A program made the translations under genes and the position numbers. Positions 1 through 5,493 of a stretch of DNA of 6,753 bases are shown in pieces (positions within the stretch are counted from its first letter, which is position 1; each line of letters starts with the position of its first letter). The stretch lies in the NCBI GenBank assembly GCA_945869905.1, contig CAMBQD010000055.1:1-6753 (forward strand). The letters run 5' to 3'. A model generated the notes under the pieces. That model was not told the origin of the DNA and searched no databases. It saw nothing but the letters and a program-made list of their open reading frames with translations. The DNA comes from an uncultured Clostridia bacterium. GTDB taxonomy: Bacteria; Bacillota; Clostridia; Oscillospirales; Acutalibacteraceae.

Positions 1-326
1 ATACATCTTGAGGCATATGTTGCAAGACGTGTTCCTTTTTCAGGCTTGAAGGTGTCAATGGCTTTTATAAGACCTATTGTGCCTATGCTGATTAAATCGT
101 CCGTGTCATTGGTTTTTGAGTAGTATTTTTTTATTATGTGGCTTACAAGCCTAAGGTTTTTTTCAATCAGTATTCCTCTTGCGTTTTGGTCGCCCTTTTG
201 CATCCTTTCCAGCATTTGCGCCTCTTCCTTTGGGCTGAGGGGCTTGGGAAAGCTTGACGTGTTTTGAATGTGCAAAATAAAATAAATTAAGTGTGCACTG
301 ATTGCAGAAATTAATGCGCTAAACAT
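1..326 (-). CDS. sigK: RNA polymerase sporulation sigma factor SigK, N-terminal part (runs off the window)
   Basis: Reading the minus strand gives 108 codons without a stop before the window edge. Residues 26-35 read FPKPLSPKEE. Then come IEKNLRLVSHIIKKY (54-68), DDLISIGTIGLIKAI (76-90) and GTRLATYASRC (98-108). These are the start of sigma-70 region 2 in the form typical of sigma-K/sigma-E, where region 2 binds core polymerase and the -10 element. Residues 2-18 are mostly hydrophobic (FSALISAISAHLIYFIL). This resembles the pro-sequence that Bacillus SpoIVFB cleaves in the mother cell to activate pro-sigma-K. ATG at 326 is chosen because AGGTG lies 6 bases upstream; the ATG two codons earlier (332) abuts that same AGGTG. 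Sigma-K drives late mother-cell transcription (coat, spore maturation). The rest of region 2 and region 4 lie outside the window, so an intact gene cannot be confirmed. Confidence 0.9.
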   Translation of the reverse strand, partial: MFSALISAISAHLIYFILHIQNTSSFPKPLSPKEEAQMLERMQKGDQNARGILIEKNLRLVSHIIKKYYSKTNDTDDLISIGTIGLIKAIDTFKPEKGTRLATYASRC

Positions 327-350
327 TTTCATCACCTAAAAAATACTATT

Positions 351-359
351 CTCACCTCC
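351..359 (-). promoter_or_regulatory. Orphan Shine-Dalgarno-like GGAGGTGAG upstream of sigK
   Basis: On the minus strand this is a near-perfect ribosome binding site, but it ends 18 bases before the first sigK ATG (332) and 24 before the preferred one (326). No ATG or TTG lies at normal spacing. The GTG inside it opens a 7-codon frame whose TGA overlaps the ATG at 332 (TGATG). It may be a ribosome standby site, a leader mini-frame or chance. Confidence 0.3.
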
Positions 360-376
360 GCTTTTTTATACCTAAC

Positions 377-835
377 CTAAGTTAAGTGTATACACCTCAG
401 CTTGTCATAGATGTACAGACGCAGTGGCTTGTTAAGTGCGTCAAAGGTGTGAGCGCAAACTAATATTTCCGGCTCTGTCTGTGTTATAAGCAGTGAATGA
501 TGGTACTCGGTGCCGTCAAAGGAAAGCTGAATTATATCGCCGATTTCAGCCGAAAACAGCATAATCTCCTTTCCCTTTGGTCCGTTGTCTCTGTTATTTA
601 TTAAAAACCTGTGCAGATACTCCACCGATGTCCATGACGGAGCACGGTCATTAACGGAGTTGTAGTACCAGCCTGTATACTTCATATAATTCATTTCGCC
701 TTTTCCTGCGTAAATGCACTGAGATACAAAGTTTGTATAGTCACCGCCTATCTGCTCAAAATCATAATATCGGGGATTTCTTTTCAGCGCCCATTTTTGT
801 GCATAATCAGCCGCTGCATATCTATTGTATGACAT
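377..835 (-). CDS. Amidase-like protein (PF12671 'GGDCTNF' family) with the catalytic Cys replaced by Tyr
   Basis: The 152-residue protein matches the short clostridial putative amidase domain family. Features, numbered from the ATG at 835: YNRYAAADYAQKWALKRNPRYYDF (3-26), then GGDYTNFVSQCIYAGKGEMNY (30-50), GWYYNSVNDRAPSWTSVEYL (55-74), GDIIQLSF (99-106), HHSLLIT (112-118) and AHTFDALNKPL (128-138). As I recall the family, the second block reads GGDCTNFxSQC, with that Cys as nucleophile and the later HS as its His partner. Here the codon at 737-739 is TAT (Tyr33), one transition from TGT. A second Cys, at residue 40 (SQC), is kept. ATG at 835 is preferred over the GTG at 844, because that GTG lies inside the AAGGTG ribosome binding site. 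There is no signal peptide, so the protein is probably cytoplasmic. The gene lies upstream of sigK in the same direction and ends about 50 bases before it. Either it is a non-catalytic relative or the substitution is recent inactivation or a sequencing error. Family certain, role unknown. Confidence 0.85.
   Translation of the reverse strand: MSYNRYAAADYAQKWALKRNPRYYDFEQIGGDYTNFVSQCIYAGKGEMNYMKYTGWYYNSVNDRAPSWTSVEYLHRFLINNRDNGPKGKEIMLFSAEIGDIIQLSFDGTEYHHSLLITQTEPEILVCAHTFDALNKPLRLYIYDKLRCIHLT
385..414 (-). promoter_or_regulatory. Possible sigma-E-type promoter for sigK (weak)
   Basis: The minus strand at 392-385 reads TATACACT, seven of eight matches to the sigma-E -10 consensus CATACAMT. The sequence ACATCTA, 15 bases upstream, matches the -35 consensus KMATATT at only about four positions. 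The site lies at the 3' end of the amidase-like gene and would give a leader of about 45-50 bases. In Bacillus, sigK is transcribed by sigma-E with SpoIIID, so the location is sensible, but the -35 is poor. Confidence 0.22.
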
Positions 836-851
836 ATTTTTCACCTTAAAA

Positions 852-879
852 ATTGTATGAAAGTGTTTAGGCTTTATTG
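852..879 (-). promoter_or_regulatory. Possible sigma-E promoter for the amidase-like gene
   Basis: The minus strand at 859-852 reads CATACAAT, a complete match to the sigma-E -10 consensus. CAATAAA at 879-873 keeps the core ATA of the -35 with a 13-base spacer, slightly short. Against it, the implied start of transcription (about 845-847) falls at the AAGGTG ribosome binding site, leaving almost no leader. No convincing sigma-A promoter is visible for this gene. Confidence 0.3.
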
Positions 880-933
880 CCTAAGCAAACGAAATAAATC
901 CGAACAAGCCTAAAACGGCTTGCTTAAGCACTT
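861..933. repeat. Nested inverted and direct repeats in the divergent intergenic region
   Basis: Several pairings exist in 73 bases. 864-872 can pair with 879-887 (9 bp, one G-T, 6-base loop). 905-910 can pair with 917-922 (6 bp). 866-874 can pair with 906-914 (9 bp, perfect). 861-872 can pair with 922-933 (12 bp, two G-T). TTGCCTAAGCA (877-887) and TTGCTTAAGCA (920-930) form a 10-of-11 direct repeat with centres 43 bp apart, and TGCTTAAGCA (921-930) is itself a perfect palindrome directly before the -35 box of the Rrf2 promoter. The block lies upstream of both candidate start sites, which favours DNA operator sites over RNA structure. No T-tract follows, so it is not a standard terminator. 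Confidence 0.7.
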
Positions 934-960
934 GAAAACCTACTAAACATATGTTATTAT
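932..960 (+). promoter_or_regulatory. Sigma-A promoter of the Rrf2-tcdA operon
   Basis: TTGAAA (932-937) and TATTAT (955-960) are separated by exactly 17 bases, and TG at 952-953 gives an extended -10 element. Transcription would start near 967, leaving a leader of about 35 bases before the ATG at 1002. The -35 box overlaps the right end of the repeat block, so a protein bound there could block polymerase. Confidence 0.75.
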
Positions 961-1001
961 CAGTATAGAATTATTACTTCTGTATAAGGATGTGTAAAAA
1001 T

Positions 1002-1436
1002 ATGAAAATTTCCACAAAGGGCAGATATGCCTTAAGACTGCTCGTTGACCTTGCAGAGCATAGGGATGAGGGGTATGTTGCCTTAAAGGATGTTGCCAAC
1101 CGTCAGAATATATCAAAAAAATACCTGGAGCAAATTGTTTCTATCCTTAATAAGCCCAATATACTTGCGGCAAACAGGGGCTTTCAGGGCGGATACAGAC
1201 TGGCGCAGGAGCCAAAGGAGTATACCGTTGGCGATATACTGAGGGTTACCGAGGGTAGCCTTGCACCCATATCCTGCCTTGAAAATGATGTTAACCTGTG
1301 TGAAAGAAGCGGAGAATGTCCCACACTGTTTGTATGGGAGGGACTTTATGATGTTATTAATGAATATCTTGACAGTATAACCCTGCAGGATATTTTGGAC
1401 AAAAGAGAATCCTCCGGCTTTGACTATGTAATATAG
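1002..1436 (+). CDS. Rrf2 family transcriptional regulator, IscR-like with three candidate Fe-S cysteines
   Basis: A 144-residue DNA-binding protein starting MKISTKGRYALRLLVDLA, the classic Rrf2 opening. The winged helix-turn-helix spans about residues 1-65, with the recognition region around NISKKYLEQIVSILNK and the wing around ANRGFQGGYRLA. C92, C100 and C106 (spacing C-x7-C-x5-C) sit where IscR holds its Fe-S cluster (C-x5-C-x5-C), so cluster sensing is plausible but the spacing differs by two residues. The ATG at 990 is rejected because it overlaps the AAGGA ribosome binding site (986-990); the ATG at 1002 gives the usual N-terminus, though the spacing of 11 is a little long. The next gene, tcdA, starts 12 bases after the stop, so they are co-transcribed. 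Many Rrf2 proteins repress their own promoters, and the repeats before this one are candidate sites. It could instead be a cysteine-metabolism (CymR-like) or nitrite/redox sensor. Family is sure, the ligand is inferred. Confidence 0.92.
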   Translation: MKISTKGRYALRLLVDLAEHRDEGYVALKDVANRQNISKKYLEQIVSILNKPNILAANRGFQGGYRLAQEPKEYTVGDILRVTEGSLAPISCLENDVNLCERSGECPTLFVWEGLYDVINEYLDSITLQDILDKRESSGFDYVI

Positions 1437-1448
1437 GGTGACGGTAAT

Positions 1449-2174
1449 ATGTCAAATCAATTTATAAGAACTCAGCTGCTTTTTGGTAAAACAGCTATGG
1501 ATAAGCTTGCCGACAGCCGTGTTGCAGTTTTCGGAGTAGGCGGTGTGGGCGGCTATGCCGTTGAAGCTCTGGCAAGAAGCGGTATAGGTGCAATTGACCT
1601 TATTGATAATGATAAGGTATGTCTTTCAAATCTTAACCGTCAGATAATTGCCACCCATAAGACTATCGGTAAATATAAGGTTGACGCCGCTGAGGATCGA
1701 CTCATTGATATAAACCCTGAAATAAAGGTATTTAAGCACAGAGTATTCTTTTTGCCTGAAAATGCGTCGGATTTTGATTTTTCACAGTATGATTATGTTA
1801 TAGATGCAATTGACACTGTGGCAGGTAAAATTGCCTTGGCTGAAAAAGCACAGCAGACAGGAGTACCCATCATCAGCTCAATGGGGGCAGGAAATAAGCT
1901 AAACCCTGAGGCATTTGAGGTTACTGATATTTATAAAACCTCTGTTTGTCCTCTTGCAAGGGTTATGCGCAGGGAGCTGAAAAAACGAGGAATAAAAAAG
2001 CTTAAGGTGGTATACTCAAAGGAGCAGGCAATAAAGCCCTTGGATATTGCTGATGGTGAAAATACAGACTCACGTCGTCAGACGCCGGGCAGTACGGCAT
2101 TTGTGCCATCGGTTGCCGGACTGATAATTGCAGGCGAGGTAATTAAGGATTTAACAGGTGTTAATAACGACTAA
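1449..2174 (+). CDS. tcdA: tRNA threonylcarbamoyladenosine dehydratase TcdA (ThiF/MoeB/E1 fold)
   Basis: A 241-residue protein of the E1-like ATP-binding superfamily. FGVGGVGG (28-35) is the nucleotide-binding glycine loop, D53 (LIDNDKV) contacts the ribose, and NLNRQ (61-65) gives the conserved Arg. K75/K77 follow, then DAIDT (119-123). The segment CPLARVMRRELKKRGI (167-182) and the C-terminal GSTAFVPSVAGLIIAGEVI (214-232) are typical of YgdL/CsdL/TcdA rather than ThiF or MoeB, which usually carry a CxxC zinc site not seen here. In E. coli TcdA uses ATP to cyclise t6A37 to ct6A37 in ANN-decoding tRNAs. The E. coli protein is somewhat longer (about 268 residues). GGGTG (1436-1440), overlapping the upstream stop, is the likely ribosome binding site, 8 bases before the ATG. 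The gene is second in an operon with the Rrf2 regulator and ends directly at a strong terminator. Confidence 0.92.
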   Translation: MSNQFIRTQLLFGKTAMDKLADSRVAVFGVGGVGGYAVEALARSGIGAIDLIDNDKVCLSNLNRQIIATHKTIGKYKVDAAEDRLIDINPEIKVFKHRVFFLPENASDFDFSQYDYVIDAIDTVAGKIALAEKAQQTGVPIISSMGAGNKLNPEAFEVTDIYKTSVCPLARVMRRELKKRGIKKLKVVYSKEQAIKPLDIADGENTDSRRQTPGSTAFVPSVAGLIIAGEVIKDLTGVNND

Positions 2175-2205
2175 AAAAACAGGCAGTTAAAACTGCCTGT
2201 TTTTT
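2173..2205. terminator. Bidirectional Rho-independent terminator
   Basis: ACAGGCAGTT (2179-2188) pairs perfectly with AACTGCCTGT (2191-2200). It is flanked by an A-run (2173-2178) on the left and a T-run (2200-2205) on the right, so it can end transcription both ways. On the plus strand it closes the Rrf2-tcdA operon, starting at the tcdA stop codon itself. On the minus strand it lies 19 bases past the DUF378 stop. Confidence 0.93.
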
Positions 2206-2223
2206 GTGTGAAAATATTTTGCT

Positions 2224-2433
2224 TTACGCTTCCTCGGTGGTTCTGCCGCTAAACAAAAGGCTGATGCACCAAATTGCCGCAAGTCCCACAAGACTGTAAA
2301 TTATTCTTGCAAATATTGCGTCCTGACCGCCGCAAATCCACGCAACCAAATCAAATTTGAAAAGACCTATAAGTCCCCAGTTAATACCGCCTATGATTGT
2401 CAGTATAAGGGCTATGTTATTGACTACCTTCAT
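2224..2433 (-). CDS. DUF378 family small membrane protein
   Basis: A 69-residue protein with two hydrophobic helices: about residues 4-25 (NNIALILTIIGGINWGLIGL) and 41-61 (ARIIYSLVGLAAIWCISLL), joined by a short FDLVAWICGGQDAIF loop. The GGINWGLIGLFKFDLVAW block is the hallmark of DUF378 (PF04070), whose function is unknown. It should be an inner-membrane hairpin. The ATG at 2433 is chosen over the in-frame GTG at 2442 because GGAG (2445-2442 on the minus strand) lies 8 bases before the ATG and overlaps the GTG. It follows manA by about 75 bases with a hairpin between. No clear promoter of its own is visible, so it is probably expressed as the attenuated tail of the manA transcript. A functional link to ManA is not implied by the sequence. 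Confidence 0.88.
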   Translation of the reverse strand: MKVVNNIALILTIIGGINWGLIGLFKFDLVAWICGGQDAIFARIIYSLVGLAAIWCISLLFSGRTTEEA

Positions 2434-2453
2434 TATAATCACTCCAAAAATTT

Positions 2454-2487
2454 AAGTCACAGATAGTATTGCACTAATCTGTGACTT
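2454..2487. terminator. Hairpin between manA and the DUF378 gene (weak or partial terminator)
   Basis: AAGTCACAGAT (2454-2464) pairs perfectly over 11 bp with ATCTGTGACTT (2477-2487). Three further pairs are possible past a bulged A, leaving a 5-base loop. On the minus strand the stem is followed by AAATTTTT, a poor T-tract; on the plus strand TTTTATT follows. It probably reduces read-through from manA into DUF378, or stabilises the manA 3' end. Confidence 0.6.
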
Positions 2488-2508
2488 TTATTCCGAAAAA
2501 TTATAAAT

Positions 2509-3462
2509 TTATATATTTGTAACTATTATTTCACATTCACCGCTTATTTCATATTTTCCGAAATTTGCAGGAACAAAAAAGCTGTCACCCTTTTTTAATT
2601 TTTTACCGTTGATTTTTCCGCAGCCGTTAACAACTAAAATGTGATTAAAGCTTTCTTCATTTGTGAAAAGCTCGATTTTTGATCTTATGGCATAATGATT
2701 AACGGTAAATAAATCACATTTTGTAAGCAGTGTGGAAATATAATCTCCGTTATCAACAGCCTTTCCCATAGGCTTTGTGTCATATTTGGGCGGCTTTGTT
2801 ACGGAAACATCAATTGCCTTTTGTACGTGCAGCTCTCTCGGCTTGCCGTCGGCTCCCACTCTGCCGTAGTCATATACACGGTATGTTGAGTTTGAGTTTT
2901 GCTGAATTTCAGCAATCAGTGTGCCCTTGCCTATAGCGTGTACGGTGCCTGCCTCGATAAAGAATAAATCACCCTTTTTTACATTAACAACGTTAAGCAC
3001 GTCCATAAGAGTGTTGCTTTCAATGGCGTTTTTAAATTCCTCTGCCGTAATCTCTTTTTTAAAGCCGTAAACCAGCTTTGCGTCATCTGCGGCGTCAAGC
3101 ACGTACCAAATTTCCGTTTTGCCGAATTCACCCTCAACTCTTTGTGCGTAATCATTGTCGGGGTGCACCTGAATTGACAGATTATCCTTTGCGTCAATCA
3201 GCTTTATAAGTACGGGAAAATAGGGAAAATCAAGGCTCCTTTTACCCGCAATTTCTTCACTGCCGTATTTTTCTATGATTTCTTCAAGGGTCTGTCCGTC
3301 AAATTCTCCGCCGTCAACAGTGTTTTTTCCGTCCTTGTGGCAGGACAGCATCCACCCCTCGGCCAGCTTATCAAAATCACTTTCAAAGCCAAAGTCATTT
3401 CTAAGCCTTTCACCGCCCCAAATGTAATCCTTTATAACAGGCTTTAACTTTAAAATATCCAT
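2509..3462 (-). CDS. manA: Class I mannose-6-phosphate isomerase ManA
   Basis: A 317-residue zinc enzyme of the short Firmicute type I PMI family (about 315 residues), which interconverts mannose-6-phosphate and fructose-6-phosphate in the cytoplasm for mannose use and mannosyl precursor synthesis. Two cupin-like halves are visible. The N-terminal KPVIKDYIWGGERL (7-20) and GWMLSCH (36-42) are family blocks. Zinc ligands are seen as Q98 and H100 in IQVHPDN, E117 in GKTEIWYV and H175 in GTVHAIG. YRVYDYGR (194-201) supplies the catalytic Arg region. The C-terminal half ends in KGDSFFVPAN (291-300) and a short strand. GAGGA on the minus strand, 7 bases before the ATG, fixes the start. It is divergent from the ABC-F gene and has its own promoter at 3495-3523. 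All key residues are present, so it should be active. Confidence 0.94.
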   Translation of the reverse strand: MDILKLKPVIKDYIWGGERLRNDFGFESDFDKLAEGWMLSCHKDGKNTVDGGEFDGQTLEEIIEKYGSEEIAGKRSLDFPYFPVLIKLIDAKDNLSIQVHPDNDYAQRVEGEFGKTEIWYVLDAADDAKLVYGFKKEITAEEFKNAIESNTLMDVLNVVNVKKGDLFFIEAGTVHAIGKGTLIAEIQQNSNSTYRVYDYGRVGADGKPRELHVQKAIDVSVTKPPKYDTKPMGKAVDNGDYISTLLTKCDLFTVNHYAIRSKIELFTNEESFNHILVVNGCGKINGKKLKKGDSFFVPANFGKYEISGECEIIVTNI

Positions 3463-3493
3463 AATTAGTTCCTCAATATATTTATTTCTTTAC

Positions 3494-3541
3494 TATAATA
3501 ACAAATTTACTCTATACTTTCAATCAAAAATAGTGTAAAAT
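3494..3541 (+). promoter_or_regulatory. Promoter region of the ABC-F operon (position uncertain)
   Basis: The plus strand offers several weak choices. TTTACT (3506-3511) with AATAGT (3529-3534) has a 17-base spacer but four of six matches in each box. TAAAAT (3536-3541) is a fair -10 with a poor -35. TATAAT (3494-3499) is a perfect -10 without a -35, and overlaps the manA -10 on the other strand. A promoter is expected because the upstream gene is divergent, but it cannot be pinned down. Confidence 0.3.
3495..3523 (-). promoter_or_regulatory. Sigma-A promoter of manA
   Basis: On the minus strand TTGAAA (3523-3518) and TATTAT (3500-3495) are 17 bases apart, and TG one base before the -10 gives an extended element. 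Transcription should start near 3488, about 25 bases before the ATG at 3462. The hexamers, spacer length and TGTTATTAT end are the same as in the Rrf2 promoter. Confidence 0.72.
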
Positions 3542-3570
3542 ATTAACGACTAATTTTGGAGTAATTTGTT

Positions 3571-5466
3571 ATGAATGTACTTGATGTGCAAAATTTAACA
3601 CTGTCCTTTGGCGAAAACACACTTTTTTCCGATATTACCTTTGATATTAAGGATAAGGAAAAGGTGGGCTTTGTGGGCGTCAACGGTGTGGGAAAAACAT
3701 CACTTTTTAAAATAATAACAGGCGAGTATTCCGCCGACAGCGGCCACTGCTTTTTGTCAAAAAATATAAAGCTCGGTTATATGGAGCAGCATACCTGCTC
3801 CGACGGTAAAACAATATGGAATGAGCTTATATCCGTTTTTGACGATTTAATTGAAATGGAAAAGGAGCTTGAAAGCATTTCTCAACAGCTTTCCGAAAAT
3901 CATTCACAGGAGCTTATTGACAGACAGGATTATTTAACAAATGAGTTTAATCTTAGGGGCGGACTGACATATAAGTCAATGACCCGCTCAGCCCTTATCG
4001 GACTTGGCTTTTCCGAGGAGGATTTTGATAAGCCCACCTCTAAGCTTTCGGGAGGTCAAAGGTCAAAGCTGATACTTGCTAAGCTGCTTTTGTCAAAGGC
4101 CGATTTTCTGCTCCTTGACGAGCCCACCAATCATCTTGATATCAGTGCTGTGCAGTGGCTTGAGGAATTTTTAAAGGGCTTTAACGGTGCCTGCCTTATC
4201 ATTAGCCACGACAGGTATTTTCTTGACAAAATTACGGATAAAACCATTGAGCTTGAAAATAAAAAAATTCGTTCCTACAAGGGTAATTATTCAACCTTTC
4301 TTAAGAAAAAAGAGGCTGAGCAGAAGGCCGTTGAGGAAAAATATGAAAACGATATAAGGGAAATTGAACGCCTTGAGGGAATAATTGCCCAGCAGCGTCA
4401 GTGGAACAGGGAGAAAAATATTAAAACAGCCGAAAGCAAGCAAAAGGCTGTTGACCGCATAAAAGCACAGCTTGTTTTGCCGGACAGTAAGCTTGAAAAA
4501 ATACGCTTTGATTTTACGCCGAAATGCGTGTCAGGTGAAGATGTGCTTCAGGTCAGCGACCTGAAAAAAAGCTTTAACGGTAATACGGTTTTTTCCAATG
4601 TTTCCTTTAATGTAAAAAGGGGAGAGCGTGTTTTCCTTTTAGGTGATAACGGCTGCGGTAAAACCACCCTGCTGAAAATCCTTATGGGCGACCTTTCACG
4701 TGACGACGGTACCTTTAAATTCGGTGCGTCGCTTATGACGGGGTACTTTGATCAGGTACAGGCAAAGCTGGATTTGTCAAAAACCGTTATTGACGAGGTG
4801 TGGACAAATTTTCCCTATATGACGGAAACCAAGGTCAGAAATGCCCTTGCTGCCTTTTTGTTTAAGGGTGAGGAGGTTTACAGAAGGCTTGATGTGTGCT
4901 CCGGCGGTGAAAGAGCGCGAGTAGCTCTTTTAAAGCTGATGCTGGGCGGATTTAACTTTCTCCTCCTTGATGAGCCTACAAATCACCTTGACGCACTTTC
5001 ACGTGAGGAGCTGGAAAATACACTGCTTAATTATCAGGGCACAATGCTGATTGTGTCCCACGACAGATACTTTATAAATAAGCTTGCCACAAGAATTGTG
5101 GAGCTGACTCCCACAGGCTGTAATAATTATTTGGGAAATTATGACGACTATGCCCAAAACCGATATGTTGCAGTAACACAAAAGGCAGTTAAGGAAAAGC
5201 CGAAGACAAATGACTATAAGCTTAAAAAGGAACGTCAGAGTAATTTCAGAAAGCTTAAAACTCTGCTCAAAAGGCTTGAGGAGCAGATTGACGAAATTGA
5301 AGCAGAGATTTCGGATACTGAGGAAAGACTGTCAAATTCTCCTTATGATGAGCTGATTAGGCTTACTCAGGAGCTGGATACCCTTACCCAAGATCGTGAC
5401 AGACTTTATATTCAGTGGGAGAATACCTCCGCTGAGATGGAGGAATATTCCGATTTGGAAGGCTGA
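3571..5466 (+). CDS. ABC-F family ATP-binding cassette protein (ribosome-associated ATPase type)
   Basis: A 631-residue soluble protein with two ATPase domains and no membrane segments. Domain 1: Walker A GVNGVGKTS (36-44), signature LSGGQ (159-163), Walker B LLLDEPTNHLD (180-190), switch H213. Linker about 240-325 is charged and helical, the P-site tRNA-interaction region of ABC-F proteins. Domain 2: Walker A GDNGCGKTT (358-366), signature CSGGE (443-447), Walker B LLLDEPTNHLD (464-474), switch H497. Residues 540-625 form a Lys/Glu-rich coiled coil as in YdiF and Uup. Both catalytic glutamates (E184, E468) are present. ABC-F proteins bind the ribosomal E site and relieve stalled translation; some protect against ribosome-targeting antibiotics. 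The linker of about 85 residues and the C-terminal coil look more like a housekeeping YdiF-type protein than a resistance factor, but subfamily needs a tree. GGAG (3558-3561) lies 9 bases before the ATG. The flavoprotein gene follows after 27 bases. Confidence 0.93.
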   Translation: MNVLDVQNLTLSFGENTLFSDITFDIKDKEKVGFVGVNGVGKTSLFKIITGEYSADSGHCFLSKNIKLGYMEQHTCSDGKTIWNELISVFDDLIEMEKELESISQQLSENHSQELIDRQDYLTNEFNLRGGLTYKSMTRSALIGLGFSEEDFDKPTSKLSGGQRSKLILAKLLLSKADFLLLDEPTNHLDISAVQWLEEFLKGFNGACLIISHDRYFLDKITDKTIELENKKIRSYKGNYSTFLKKKEAEQKAVEEKYENDIREIERLEGIIAQQRQWNREKNIKTAESKQKAVDRIKAQLVLPDSKLEKIRFDFTPKCVSGEDVLQVSDLKKSFNGNTVFSNVSFNVKRGERVFLLGDNGCGKTTLLKILMGDLSRDDGTFKFGASLMTGYFDQVQAKLDLSKTVIDEVWTNFPYMTETKVRNALAAFLFKGEEVYRRLDVCSGGERARVALLKLMLGGFNFLLLDEPTNHLDALSREELENTLLNYQGTMLIVSHDRYFINKLATRIVELTPTGCNNYLGNYDDYAQNRYVAVTQKAVKEKPKTNDYKLKKERQSNFRKLKTLLKRLEEQIDEIEAEISDTEERLSNSPYDELIRLTQELDTLTQDRDRLYIQWENTSAEMEEYSDLEG

Positions 5467-5493
5467 TTTTAGTTATTTAGAAAGGAGAAGGCT

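Noticed and set aside
836..844. Longer start (GTG at 844) for the amidase-like gene
   Set aside because: This GTG is part of the AAGGTG ribosome binding site that is properly spaced for the ATG at 835.
861..933. Intergenic hairpins as a Rho-independent terminator, T-box or riboswitch
   Set aside because: No T-tract follows any stem, no T-box or known riboswitch motif is visible, and the block lies upstream of both likely transcript starts.
963..986. GTATA repeated at 963-967 and 982-986, between the Rrf2 promoter and start codon, as an operator
   Set aside because: The arms are only five bases, direct and not inverted, in AT-rich sequence; too weak to call, though an Rrf2 site here cannot be excluded.
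990..1001. Four-residue N-terminal extension of the Rrf2 protein (ATG at 990)
   Set aside because: The ATG overlaps the AAGGA ribosome binding site, and Rrf2 proteins normally begin MKIST or MKLST, as at 1002.
2979..3197. 72-codon minus-strand open frame inside manA
   Set aside because: It is a shifted frame of manA with no family resemblance and no ribosome binding site; ManA motifs in the main frame are complete.
4999..5181. 60-codon minus-strand open frame within the ABC-F gene
   Set aside because: It lies antisense to the second ATPase domain and carries no recognisable domain; a by-product of coding bias.
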